Of a stretch of DNA of 56,208 bases, positions 1-11,757 are shown piece after piece. How positions within the stretch are numbered: position 1 is the stretch's first letter; each line of letters starts with the position of its first letter. Where the stretch lies: positions 1-56,208 of the forward strand of contig JAPEVF010000276.1 in NCBI GenBank assembly GCA_029747585.1, given 5' to 3'. The notes beneath the pieces are model-generated. The model did no database searches. It was not told the origin of the DNA and saw only the letters and a program-made list of their open reading frames with translations. The position numbers were made by a program, and so were the translations under genes. Source of the DNA: Pleurotus djamor (taxonomy: Eukaryota; Basidiomycota; Agaricomycetes; Agaricales; Pleurotaceae).

Positions 1-169
1 GTTGCAGACTTCTCCTGATCGTCGCAGCCCCGAAAATGCCAGCAACACGCTCAGGACGGTCCAAAGGCAGGATCTCGGCGCGTCCCCTGTCTGTGACCAA
101 CTCCTGTGGCTCGAGTCCTGCTACCCTTGTTGATTCTGATGACAATGACACCAGTGATTCAGACTCTCC
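1..169 (+). repeat. Truncated copy of the 5' end of the HMUDK_hel-like gene at 11.5 kb
   Basis: Bases 1-31 match 11504-11534 and bases 32-169 match 11754-11903. This copy lacks the 219 bases between those blocks and has one 12-base in-frame deletion after base 135. The shared open frame starts at ATG 36 (first residues MPATRSGRSKGR). Similarity stops abruptly at about 169, where unrelated sequence with an N at 192 begins. It is a broken fragment; no downstream exon of the parent gene follows. Confidence 0.8.
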
Positions 170-2239
170 AAATCCTCCCGCAGCATCAAACGNGCATATA
201 CACGACCGCAAAACACATCTCCTACTTGATCTCCCCCTTATCCGTCATCGTCAAGTGCCCTCAACTCGACGCCCAACACCACCATTGCATCCCAAACGCC
301 AAACTTCAAGCTTCAAGCACTACGCTCCCGTCTCCTCACAAACCCCCACGCACCCTCGCTATCCTCAATCCTCCTTCGTTCTCCCTTGCCAGCCGACCCA
401 ACACGGTCACGCATACGATGCAATGACCGCGGTAACAACACGAAGGCTAGTTCTATGCGCCTGTTATCATCAAAGTCAACACGTCACAAAGGTCAGTCAA
501 TACCCTTCGATTCACTTCCAAATCCGACGTCGCTACTCCCAGGCTCACTGTCCGTATCCCTTCAACACCAATCCCTCGCGCTTGAAAAACAAGAAATTCC
601 ACGTTTAATGCCCGCACGTCTTTGGTCACTTGGTGGAACCTCATGTTTGCGACAGGCGGGTGGACGCGGTGGTGGACTTGTCAAGGATTCTTGGGTGGGG
701 TGTACTCTATGCAAGTCCCTTCGTGATCTTTTTTTTCGGACGGATGTTGATTTCATTTCATTTCGCGCAGGTCTTATACTTACAAGGGATTGGTTACAAA
801 GTCGGAAGGATGCTGTAGGTCCATGGCCGGCCGGTCTCTGGACTCGAACGAGCAAATGACAAGGCTTGGAAACGAGTCCTCTAGTACTTAGGGCTCTGTG
901 TACGTACGGAAGAACAATAAAAATCATTACTCATCGCTTGCTCATCGCCATAACAAGCCCTGCGTGTGTGTGTGACAAACTACCACGAACGCCGACACCC
1001 CTCCAAAGTAAGCAGTAAGTATATCTGATACACCTTGCAGACCCTTCGTGACTGTACATTCGCAAAGTAAGTCCATCATCCACAAAGTTAATGAACACAA
1101 TTGATGCTTACCTGGGTTTATCAGATGTGGTCATGGACCGCGGACGCACATCACATCAAGAGTCTCTAGATTGGTGAACGCGATATTAGTCAATGAGAAG
1201 ATGAAGAGCAACACAACACGTACGGACACTCGCACGCACGAGAGCTACGACGACAACGGTCCCCGGACCGCCGCATTGCGTGAACAACGTCAACAGCGCG
1301 TTCACCCTGATGAAGGGTGGCGGTATCTACGAAGGACAAAGGCAACCGGCTAGGTAAGTAATTGCGACAACTCGCGAACGTGGAGCATTCCCTACCATAC
1401 GTGTGGAATGGGTTAGATACCCATTCGGGCGGCGTATCTGGAGGGGGTGATGGTGCGAGTAAGTAAATGGGCCGTCGGTGTTGGCGGAGAGTGGTTGACT
1501 TACCGCAATTAAGTTTAGACAGTCTCCGGCACCATGGCGGCGGTGGAGACGACGACGTGACGATGCCGGTGACGACGAGGTAGACAAGAAGAGCAACGAG
1601 GGAGGAAGAAGAAAGTAGTGGTGGTGGTGATGATGGCAAGCAGCGACGGAGATGAGAAAGACTGGAGTGGATGAGGAGGGGGGAGTGAGTACTGATGTTC
1701 AACCTTTCGTTTCCAGACTTTATACCCCTTTCCTTCTCCCCTTCTCTTTTCGACGTGAACTCTGACATCCACTTAGAGTATAGGTCCCCAGAACTACGAA
1801 GTCCCCATCCCCTTGGAATCCGTGGCACACATCCAACATGCTCGGTGCTGCCATAACCATTGACCCTTGCTGTTGAAACACCATCAACAACCCCCAAAAG
1901 AACCTCGAAATATGCTCAGCCTGAGTGCGCACCCCAAGACTCAAGACGCATAACCTCCGCATTGGGTATCATCATTCATGTCTCCTACCCCATATAGGTC
2001 AGACATGCCTCTCTGCGCTCTTTCCACCCCCAAATACAGCGCTCTAATTTACTTCTTGGTTCCCAGGAACTCACAAAGTCTCCGCCGGATGGTGCGCCCG
2101 TCGCTATGCTTCGAATTAACATTAACAAATCACGTACTCCCGATCCTCGTTTACAGTAATATTCTCAGAGTCATGAATTCTAACTCATACATGATGCATG
2201 ATACGCGAGTCCTAGGCTTCCATGGGACATCAGGAATAG
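170..2239. other. Gene-poor stretch, no confident gene
   Basis: Open frames at 386-859 (+) and 1190-1897 (-) are long but have compositional bias, no recognisable domain and no convincing splice chain. A short GT run lies at 964-973 and a GTG/GAT-rich purine stretch at 1610-1690. Possible upstream exons of the 2240-2764 gene may lie at 1978-2157, but I could not join them in frame. Confidence 0.4.
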
Positions 2240-2764
2240 GAACAACCCCGAATCTCTTGGTTTGGTTACGCACTTGTCGTAGGGGTCGAATCAAAAGTCC
2301 AATATATATCAGGTTTAAAGTAAGTCCCTTGTTTCCTATCATGATTCGCATCGTTATTAGCTTTCTGTTGACTGCGCTTAGCGTAACGCCTACGCCTACG
2401 CGAAATTCCATTCTCGTTCTCGTTCCTGATGTACAGGAGACTCGAGAGAAGCTTAGCTTCGTCTTTGTTGGATGTTGGAAACAAGGGTGATGACGAGTCC
2501 GCCGCCGAAGATCTTTCCGCTCGACTAGAAAGGTGAGTATCATGTGTGTGTCGTTATCGTTTCCCGATGCCCTCGTAGGTTGTGGTTCGACTTCTCCAAT
2601 TGATCATGCTGCGCACAAGCTGCGCATCGCAGACGTCAACGGCCGTTTGTGTCGTTATCGTTTCCCCAATCGTCTTTGTAGCACCTTGAACACATTTTAC
2701 GCTCAGATCCGCCATTGAGTATGATGAGGAGGTGTGGTTTGCGAAGAGGAACCATGAGCAGTAG
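2240..2764 (+). CDS. 3' part of an unrecognised multi-exon gene
   Basis: Three exons join in one frame: 2240-2319, 2437-2532 and 2707-2764, with donors gtaagt and gtgagt and clear cag acceptors. The last exon ends at TAG 2762-2764. The peptide is mixed-charge and looks coding (for example LLDVGNKGDDESAAEDLSAR in the second exon and EYDEEVWFAKRNHEQ at the C-terminus), but I recognise no family. The 5' end is not defined: the first exon opens after an acceptor in phase 0, so at least one upstream exon is missing or lies in 1978-2157. A 19-base direct repeat (cgttatcgtttccc core) occurs twice inside the second intron. Confidence 0.4.
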
Positions 2765-5499
2765 TGTTTGTCATGGAACTGGAATAAATGATTTTCGAGA
2801 CGGGTGTGTATGTTTCGCTAGGTTGGATAGAAATGAAGTTACCCGCCGTCAAACAATAACTGCCTAATTTTGAGCACGAACGCATCGGAACTGCGACGTC
2901 AAGGGTGGTTGTCAGACGGTCGTTCGCTCCATCATGTGTCGTAAAGTACATGGACTGAGACTGAACTGGAGTGCGCGCGAAGGTAGTTCGAGTGAGGAAA
3001 ATGTACATGGGGCAACTCTTGAGATCGGAGTAGATGGACATTAGAGCGTACGAAATCTTCAAGTTACTCACAACATGGAATTCACATTTCGCCGTCTCGG
3101 AGACAGCAGAGCTGTAGCAGCTTCTAGGGCTTCTACATAAATGTAGTTTATCTGTTCTACTGGAGAACTGACCAAGCTCGGTAGCGATCAGACGGTTGTA
3201 GGTTGTGTTGGTTCGGGCGTCGGGTCGGATGAGATTGACGAGCATTGAATCTTGATGAGGATTCAACCAGCGACAATTCACAGAAATGAGTACTATTACT
3301 GAGACGTCTACGGAGGGGTATGGGATGGTCGATGATCGATGAAGCTTTACGGAGTGCTTCGAACGGCGTGAATTGGGTGAACTTGAAGCGTATCTACTAG
3401 CTTTGGACAAACACACAACAAATCCTTGAGTACATGCTCGAGCAGTACTTACTTCAACGAGCGAGCACTTAATGCGTCCACCTATAAGACTTTGCTACAA
3501 AGCTCTCCCGTTCGTCTCGTCAATTCAGGACGTTCGATGCGAAGAAAGGCGACACGACCAAGTTGGAAGCAAATCAGGGGGTTCACAGGAGGTCAAAAGT
3601 AAAGACGTTCAACAAGAGTTTCCGAAGAATTCAAAGGTTCTAAGTGATAACCCAAGAAGGGCCATATGAATATGGCAACACCTGATACTGAACACTTTTA
3701 AGGATATCAATAGCAATATTCATTACTCAATAGATGCGAGGCTATCATTCTAGCTGGCTACGTCTAGATGCAACATGGAGTATGACAACAAAAGTTGAAA
3801 GAGGAGTTAAAGAAGAACAGCCAGAGATGTAATGATGTGACGTAGATGAAAAGACGATGCTGCTAACGCGAGCGGCATAGATGTAGTCTTGGCCTACACT
3901 CAGACTCTGCCAGTGGGCGCATCGGCGAAGTGAACCGATTGCGTATTGCTAGCTGGGAGCCGTGGTAATAATACTCTAGAACGAGGTAGCTTCATTCACA
4001 TACCTTTGTGGGGCCTGGGATGTGTCAAGCAGGTGGTGGATCATCTTGGAATGTACGCATGTCTCCGAATTGAATTTCTGAACCTGCCTATCAGCCCCAG
4101 CCTACGAGATGAACTCCCATATCAAGACTTCTGGATGTACGCGGTCAGGATGAAAATGACAGAGGGAGAGAGAAAAATGCAGAAATCNTGCTATTCAGAA
4201 TTGTCCAAAATATCATATGAACTTTGTAGCAGGAAACATGTTGGAATGCGTGACTTTGACTAGCACATAGTATGTATGCCTTGTGTAATGGGAGAAGACT
4301 CGGAGTGCGCGATGGCACGAAATGTACTCAATCGACTCTGAGTGTCACAAAGAACGGCTTCACACTAGTCGGCCTTGGTGACTTGTGGTCCCCTTGGGCA
4401 AGTAGGACGAGCGTTCAATAACCGTTGAATAACCGTAGGGCTCGAAATCTGGAAATATCAAAAGACGAAGGCAAGACGAAGGAGAATCGTGGAATGATCG
4501 GACATCAAAGCGGCGGGAAAAAAGGGGGAAAAACACATGCATGTAAAGCACCAGAGCTACCATACAACAGGATACGCAAGCGTTGGTTTACATGAGAAGG
4601 AAAGGATGTAAAAACAAAATCGTCAAATGGGCGCTACGCGCCCATAGAAAACGGAAGCAGGCATTGCACACGAATGACGCCATCCGCATGACTCGATAAA
4701 GGGGGCGTTTTTACAAAACCTTCACTGTAAACAGTATCAGGAATACAGAGTCGCGAGTAAGGTCTTTAAGGTGTCATCAAGTTCGAAAGTACAACGAGAT
4801 ATTCAAAAGAGAGATTAGACGATGAAGATTACCCTTTCACTCTCTGCTCGTCTCGTCCGCAAACCATCCCAACCATTTCCACCTGTGAAATATCTTCCTG
4901 ACCTTTCCCCGCTTACACCTATGCGTTAGAAATGCTTTTCTCGACTGGAGATTGACTCCTCGAGCACAATGACAAGGACCAGAGAAAGTGCGAGGCTCAT
5001 TATTTTGTGTTCGCACTCTGGGTCTCATTCACAATCGACTCGCAATGACGGATGCGGAGATATGTGTATTGCACAAGCCTATTTGGCATCGTGGGTTTGC
5101 GACACTTAATCTACGCAACGCCCAGGTATGTACACCTACAAGTCAACAAAAGGTAGAATGAGGAGAACCCCGCATCAACGCAATCGTAAGCGATCGTAAG
5201 AGCAGAGAAACATGTACGTATGACATGGGAAAAGAAGGGACCATAGTCGACGGAACAACGAAACCCAATATGAATATAATCTAGAGTAGGGAACGAGAAA
5301 AGGAAAAGACCCTAAAAATGAGATGTGAAGCGCGAACGAGGAAAATTTCTACGCNAAAAAAAGGGCGCGGGGGAAGGAGATAGGTACAAATTAAGCTTTG
5401 TGGATACGGGTGTCCATCTGCTGTAGGCAAGGTGTGCGAAGGGGAGGAGCATGCTACTAATGGGGAAGGTCACTTTCCTTGTCCAGACTAGACCCTGCG
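2765..5499. other. 2.7-kb stretch without a confident gene
   Basis: No domain is recognisable on either strand. A 237-codon minus frame at 2703-3416 has no splice or homology support. A 7-bp stem/3-nt loop hairpin (TGGGCGC-TAC-GCGCCCA) lies near 4627-4643. A short coding-like stretch from ATG 5045 to a gtatgt donor near 5126 (MTDAEICVLHKPIWHRG...) could be one exon, but no partner exon was found. Ns occur at 4188 and 5355. Confidence 0.4.
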
Positions 5500-5800
5500 C
5501 CTTGACGTTGTCGATGGTGTCCGATGACTCGATGACCAAGGTTCCGTGTTCCTCGAGTCATGTACCGGCAGGGACAAAGCGCGTAAGCCCAGCGTAAGCG
5601 GTGCCAGTGGAGATGCGACGCTGGGAGGGCAAGTCTTGACGAAGATCTGCATGCCACCACGGAGACGAAGGGCGAGATGGAGGGTACTGCCTTGATGTCG
5701 GTGGCGGTGTCCGAATATCGAGGTTCGTTCGTTTTTCTCTCCAGGGCGTAACAAAGATCTGCATACCGCCACGGAGACGAAGGTTGAGATGGAGGACACC
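5500..5800 (-). pseudogene. Decayed polyubiquitin pseudogene
   Basis: On the minus strand two unit junctions of polyubiquitin are visible, LHLNLRLRGG-MQIFV (about 5750-5797) and STLHLALRLRGG-MQIFVKT (about 5632-5688). A third ubiquitin piece, ESSDTIDNVKA, follows at 5500-5537. In intact polyubiquitin the Met-to-Met distance is 228 bases; here it is 112, and the pieces are in different frames separated by deletions. No unit can encode a complete 76-residue ubiquitin. The repeat organisation shows it derives from a polyubiquitin gene rather than a ubiquitin-ribosomal fusion. It is probably a relic of a duplicated UBI4-type gene. Confidence 0.85.
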
Positions 5801-6897
5801 ATGCGGTCTACAGAGAGCGGGACGCAACTGTCGATTGGCTCAGCAATAAACATAGAAGCGTATGAAAGAACGAGAAAAGAAGATAGAATGAGGCGAAAAA
5901 AGAGAGAAACTGGACTTAGTTGATTCTTAGGAACGCAAAACCTGGCTCTTATTCGGACTTGGGGATGAGGGATCGCGTGGATAGTGCCGCTCGAGCATTT
6001 GCGCAACTGATGACGCGTCCGTTGGTCCAGATGGGGAGGATCGTGTCCTGTTCTGATTTTGCAAAGATCCTATCAAGCCCAGAGATCCGGCCTCAGAAAT
6101 AAGACGCATACAGGCCAGAAATCGTCCAGAGGGGCATATGGGGTGGAGGGACGCGAGGGAAGGGAGGGAGGAGGAGGGGGAAGGACATGGGCGCGGAAGG
6201 GCGGAGGAAGATCAAATTTCAGATCTCAGAGGCGAGGTGATCTGAGTGTTTTTGCATGGTTTCGTGAGGAAAGAACGCGAGGTGAGTGGGTTGAACGAGC
6301 GAAGGGTACAACGAGGAGAAGAGGCGAGGAGGTCGATGGTGGGGGGAAGAGGGAAGATGGACATGCGCGCCTATCGCCTTGGACCATGACCACAACCACG
6401 ATCATCACGAATAATTTGCAAGTCCGAGTCTGTCATTATCTCAGCTGGATCTTCCTTACTCATAATAATGTCTGCGTCTAGGTTCTTGCCCCGAATTCTG
6501 ATTGTATCTGCGTAAGGACTCAAAAATGGCAAGCCTCAGTTGCTTGCACGACGGTCACTTAGACTTTTTCGTTGGCCTTTGTGTCCTGAAGGTCGCACTG
6601 GTCTACAGTATGTACGTACTCGCAATCTACTATCTCCGATACACCATGCTCACAATTTAAACTTTGAATTTATAGAGCTAGAAACGGAAGGACGTCCAAA
6701 TGAGTTTTGGGGGCTCCTGCAACGCCGTGGCTTTGTTTTTACTTCCAGGAACCGTCGATTTTCCCTGACAACAAGTGGAAACTCTCGGCTAGCTGACTGC
6801 GCTCGATTCCACTGGAATTGGGGTGCACATGTGTGTAAGAGTTGAAATAGTTTATCTTTGATATCCCCTGTCAAAACAACAGCAAGCAATTAGACGG
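5801..6897. other. Gene-poor stretch
   Basis: G/A-rich plus strand (6130-6380) with long but compositionally biased open frames. No recognisable protein and no RNA gene seen. Confidence 0.4.
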
Positions 6898-6905
6898 TAT
6901 ATAAG
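6898..6905 (+). promoter_or_regulatory. TATA box candidate
   Basis: TATATAAG lies about 50 bases upstream of the ATG at 6951 and precedes the intron-rich candidate gene that follows. No other core element is evident. Confidence 0.35.
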
Positions 6906-6950
6906 CCTCAGTCTGGCCGACCGCCTCTTTCCTCCATAGCCCGCCGTTAT

Positions 6951-7690
6951 GCTGCGACCCCCACCGACCGCGCCATCCCATTCGTCCCATTGCTGTGGTC
7001 TGTGATGACAACGCCTCCCTGACTTCCTTGCTCGCTGCCTCCATAACTATCCGCACCCTTCTTTTGGTCACATCGACGACCGCAACGCGGAGCCCACCTC
7101 GTTCAGTCAGCAAGATTCACGACGCGGTGCCGGACTTGCTTCCAGCATGCCTGCTTGATCTCCCGACCGTCGCGCTCTTCGTAAGTGTTCTTCTTTACCA
7201 TCTGCGACGACTTATCCCTGACACATCATTCACGTAGTGACTCCGTCTACTAGCGCTGCAGCTACAATGTAGGTAGGCCATTTTCTCTCATCATCGCGAA
7301 CTTTGACACTCATTCCTCCCTTCCCCTTTAGGCCCCATCGCTACGCGCCATAATACCCTGGTATATCCTCTGGAGATCTCCAGTTGGCTGAGCTCGACTT
7401 TGGTATGTATTCCTATGTCGTTCTGCACTTTTGGTCGTTAAGCTGACACTCTTTTGACTTTCTCAGCCGAGTACATATCTACTAGACGTCTGCGGCTACG
7501 CTTTCGGGGGAAATGATCGCCCATGGTCAATCCCTGTGAGTACTTTGACGATTCTTAGACATCTTGATCATTTCCTAACCTTATTTGCTTTTTTCAACAG
7601 TTCGACCATGTCGATAACAACCCTTCGGACCCCTGCACATGTCCCGGACGTCACCGAAGCGGTCTGTAGCCAGCGCACGGCCTCTCGCCC
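6951..7690 (+). CDS. Candidate multi-exon gene of unknown function
   Basis: A run of well-formed introns is visible: donors gtaagt (about 7182), gtatgt (about 7402) and gtgagt (about 7534), and acceptors cctttag, tctcag and caacag. The last three exons read in one frame, roughly 7333-7401, 7468-7533 and 7601-7670, giving for example PSTYLLDVCGYAFGG and ending after DPCTCPGRHRSGL. The first exons could not be joined without a stop. No family recognised. It may be a decayed gene at the edge of the repeat block that follows. Confidence 0.3.
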
Positions 7691-7726
7691 CATCAGTATT
7701 GGTGTGCGTTACCATTATCGACGCCG

Positions 7727-9560
7727 TCCTCCCTGGTTATCCGATCTTCAACGAGCCCTGGCTTGTGGCTTTTTCCTGAATCCTCCACCAGCCCCCGGTC
7801 CCCTTCTTGACCCCGGGACCTTAATCATGGTCCGTGGATACCATCCCTTCTCAACCACGACGCCAACCACGGCGCGAGTCTGCTTTGATCGTGAGTTCTT
7901 TCAAATGTTCTTATATCTGCTCCCATCCTTATTCTCTGTCCCTAGGCGTCAATATCCGATATCTCCAGGACTGACGTCTTCACGAAGCCAATAGACTTTT
8001 ACTACTATGTAGGTTTATTTTTCATTTCTATCTCGACCATCTCTGACACATTCCCATTAGTCGCGTGAACATTCTTGTTTCGACCACGATCCCTTGTCAA
8101 GGGTTAGTTTCCGTGTATGGGAATTATCCCTTGATGTCCCGGTTGCGTAACCGGCCGTGTTATTCTTAACTCAACTCGTTCTACCCCATAATCCTCGGAG
8201 AGTCCCCTTTCAACCACGCCGCCACCTCTTCTTCCTTCCTCGATCGCGAGTTTACCCCGTTCCTCACCCACTCCAGTTCCAATGTTCCTTCTTGACTGCG
8301 ACATACTTTTCGTGGTCCTCGATCTTGTCTCCAGCCCACGACAAGATCTTGATCATGGTTCGCGGATCACATCTCTTCTCGACCGCGCCACCAACCACCT
8401 CCATCCTCTCGCTTCCTCTTGGCTACAGTATCCTTTCCTCTTCGATTGTTCCACCGGGTTGAATCTCCCTCAGGCCACTTTGCTTTTCCCGTGAGTTGTT
8501 TCCATATTTCTCATATCCCTTCGCGTGTTGAACGGTGAATGTCTATCCTTAGTTTCCACATGCTCATGCTCGGGAGCCGTTTCCTTGGCTACGGCCATCG
8601 TGCAGTCATGGGCTCTTACTTGTAAGTTGATTTTCCGTATCTATCTTGTTTTCCATCCCTTTAACACATTCCAATCAGCTGCGTGCGTCGCGAAGATGCT
8701 GGCTTCATCTACGAAGGGTCATGATGCTTCCCATCCACCAGCCTCCCTTCTCCCCTTTGAAGAGTTGTGTCCCTGGTGATATGGGAGTAGTCCCGTTTGC
8801 GGCACCGACCACGTCATCTTCACACCACAACAATGCTCAAATTAACTCTTCGCACATCTCAATGCTCTCGACCACGCCACCACCGCTCGTTCCCTCCTCG
8901 ATCGCATGTTTCCTCTTTTCGGTCACACGCCCAGTCACCACGTCCATCACAGCGAGGTCCCTTTATGGACCACTACCCAGATCCCTGTGTCAGTCTCTTG
9001 TTTAGGCTCCCTTCTCGACCGCGCCACCAACCACCTGCCCAAATTTGGCTTTCATTTCTCGCTTCGGCTGTTTCTTCGCGATGAGGTCACTATCCTCGCC
9101 GATTGCCTTTGCGTACCATCCTCCCTTCTCGATCGCGCCACCAACCACCTCCGCTATCGCATGACTTCCCTTCTCGTTGCTCGGGATTGCGCCACCAACT
9201 ACTTTCATCATTGGTCTCTCGCGACATCACATTCAAGACTCAACCGCACCATGATGGTTCTTCAGGGAGTCGACCCAATCTGGGTACTTGAATGACCACT
9301 TCGCGAGACGCGACACATGACAGGATCGTCGGTGTCAAATCAATCTCAAGATTCCGGTCCTCAGTGCCGATTGTCATTACTCCTCGACGAGGTTCCTCTC
9401 GTCTTCAATCACGACCACTACCCTTTTCCCGCGGCACTCTTGTTCAGGCTCCCTTCTTGACGGCGCCACCAACCAGCTTCGATAATGGCGGCTCAATCTG
9501 GGGACTTGAACAAATGCTTCGCTGTCAAGATCCCTGTAGAGTACTCATAGTCAGTCGCGT
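7727..9560. repeat. Degenerate repeat block with a recurrent CGCGCCACCAACCACC core
   Basis: A motif of the form cttctcgacc(g/a)cgccaccaacc recurs at irregular spacing near 7845, 8205, 8377, 8866, 9007, 9122, 9172 and 9450. Longer similarity exists between 7821-7875 and 8347-8401 (both contain atcatggt(c/t)cg(t/c)gga followed by the core) and between 8996-9040 and 9436-9480. A second shared module (aatctggg(t/g)acttgaa) is at 9278 and 9495. Several intron-like gtgagt...cag segments are interspersed. No frame stays open through the whole block, so I do not call a protein. Confidence 0.6.
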
Positions 9561-9714
9561 ACTTTGCCATGTCGGTAGATAGTCAATACACACCAGCGGA
9601 AACTAGGGGTAACCCCCCCCTTTTTCCCTGGCTACAGCGTACCTTCGGGAGGGGAAACTCTGTCAGTGTGAGGTGTTGAGCTCGGTGCACTTGGACTCTT
9701 TTTTAACCGTTTAG

Positions 9715-10526
9715 AGTTGACCTCCGACCTTTCCACGCTCAATCAAAGCTCAATCAAGCTCAATGGGATACAGTTATTTGCAGATGGCGGCAAGGCCGTT
9801 GTTCCAATGACAGCGGAGATCGATGCTCTATGTCCCAAGTCGCCTATGAGATCTGGAGGGCAGTCTGGCGGAAACCCTGGTGGAGCACCCGGTAGGATGA
9901 TGGGTCCTGGTCGCGGTGCCTTTGGTGGGGGGAGCGGTCACGAACCGAATCAGATCATGGGCCAGCCAGTGATGGGAATGGCGAACTTAGGGATGGGTAA
10001 TATGGGAATGACACCTGGCATGGGCATGGGTGTTGGTGTCGGTGTCGGTGTTGATGAAATGATGGGTTGGCAGGGCGGTGGGATGGGCATGGGCATGGGT
10101 CAAATGGGTATGGGCATAGGAAACATGGGGCCGGGTGGTGGGGTAGGCATGGGTGGCATGGGTATCCCCACGATGATGAATGGTCTAGGTGGCATCGGGC
10201 CAATGGGAGGAGTGGCTATGGGGACTGTCAATGCTGGATTTCAAGGGGCTGGCTTTGCCGGTCAAAATGGCGGATTTAACAACATGAACGTGACAGGTAT
10301 GGGTCGACCTGGCGCAGCAGGGATGTTTGGATCGCAGATGCAGAACATGGGTAACTGGAACGATCAGGGTCAGTATGGACTTGAAGCCGGTTGGGACAGG
10401 AACGAGGGGATGATGGGTGGAGGAGACATGATGAATTCCGGAAACGGTGTAGGCGGTTCTGTCAACATGGGAGGAATCAATATGAACCCAGGTATGGGTA
10501 TGGGACATTGGGGCTCTGGATATTAA
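9715..10526 (+). CDS. Orphan 3' exon of a Gly/Met-rich protein
   Basis: The exon opens directly after a strong polypyrimidine acceptor (ttttttaaccgtttag) and runs to TAA 10524-10526, about 270 codons. After a short globular start (NGIQLFADGGK...) it is almost entirely low complexity: GMGMG, GGMG and NMG repeats, with many Met and Gly and few aromatics. Such tails occur on RNA-binding proteins such as hnRNP/CPSF6-like factors, but no RRM is present here. The upstream neighbour is the degenerate repeat block, and no compatible 5' exon was found. It is either the remnant of a truncated gene or its 5' exons are lost in the repeats. Confidence 0.55.
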
Positions 10527-11503
10527 AGGTATATATTATTCCATAGGCTTGGCAGATATACGTATCAAATTTTCAGGGAAATATGTTTCTGATTCTGCAC
10601 TTCATGTTCTGCGTGGAGCCTCAGGCCTCAGTCTGAGAACGGACTAGAACCGTGTGCCAGCGCATCTTCTGATGTTGGAAGTAAAGGGTATCTATTTGGT
10701 TGTGCTTACTCTAGAGGGCGTAGGCTTTATAAGGCTCCGTGTCTGCCACGAGTTCTGTCAATCCTGTTGCAAAGCAGTCAAAAAACAACTCGCGATCAAG
10801 GGTCCGATTTGAGAGGGATTTGGTACTTGGCAACCTCGAACAAGGCGATACACTCTACCTCAGGACTCCAGTCAAGCACCTAAGTACGTGTCCATTCAAA
10901 TTGGGAAGGAGTGTGTTTGGGAATGGATTCAGAATGGATTGAGTCGGTGCGTGTGAGTTGAATCATGATTGGCCATCGAGACGCGACGCGTCGCGTCGTG
11001 CCCCTTTCCCTCCTGACGAGACTACCTTTGCCAAGGAATCAGATTTTGCGCGTGTTTTGGGGCCATTGGATTTGAGCCAACTGCGAGCTGACGCGCAACG
11101 GTTCAGTCAAGGGCCAGTGCGAGAGGCACCTGAAGGTTTGAACGACCATAATCTGATATAAAATGCCAATGCAGTGGTTGGCATCACTGACGTGACGCCG
11201 ATCAATGGATATGCCTGATTTTCGGACTTGGATCTGATGAACCTTTCCCAACCTTGAAGCAATGGCTACGCGACATTCGAGTTACATATAAGTTTTCCAC
11301 TGTTTTGCAGGAGGTCGGATAGTGAGGAAGGTCTGAAAAGGACCTCAAGACACCCATCATCATAGAGGCTGGAATTCGAGGCTACTCAAACCACACCAAT
11401 TGATCCCTTCACTCCTTCCCCTCAACAATGTTTATCAGTCTTTCTTTTGCTAATATATGTAGCATTCTCGGTCAAAAGTATCAATAAACTTCAGGCCAGA
11501 CTT
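10527..11503. other. Intergenic stretch with two sequence oddities
   Basis: No confident gene. It contains a GCCTCAGGCCTCAG motif at 10617-10630 (also found at 20.5, 31.3 and 35.7 kb) and a perfect 18-base palindrome at 10980-10997. Short open frames at 10739-10942 and 10958-11161 have no support. Confidence 0.4.
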
Positions 11504-11757
11504 GTTGCAGACTTCTCCTGATCGTCGCAGCCCCTAACTTTTCGTCGTGGTCGTCCGCAGAATTTATGGTTTTTTTCTGCGTGCCACTCCTTTCTTTCGG
11601 TTCCCAANTTTTTTAGAGACGGCGGATCGTAGCAACAAGGCTACTACTCCCAAGAAAAGAGGCTAGGGGACATCAGGTAGGTTTGTTTTTATCCTCCTGT
11701 GTTCTGAATCTGATACTCAGCACTTGAATAAGGCAGTATTCACGCGCAATTGTGAAA

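Noticed and set aside
1190..1897. 235-codon minus-strand open frame
   Set aside because: Composition is dominated by Ser/Pro/Arg runs from simple sequence, with no domain or coherent splice signals.
2703..3416. 237-codon minus-strand open frame
   Set aside because: It overlaps the end of the supported plus-strand gene at 2764 and has no recognisable domain. Length alone is not evidence here.
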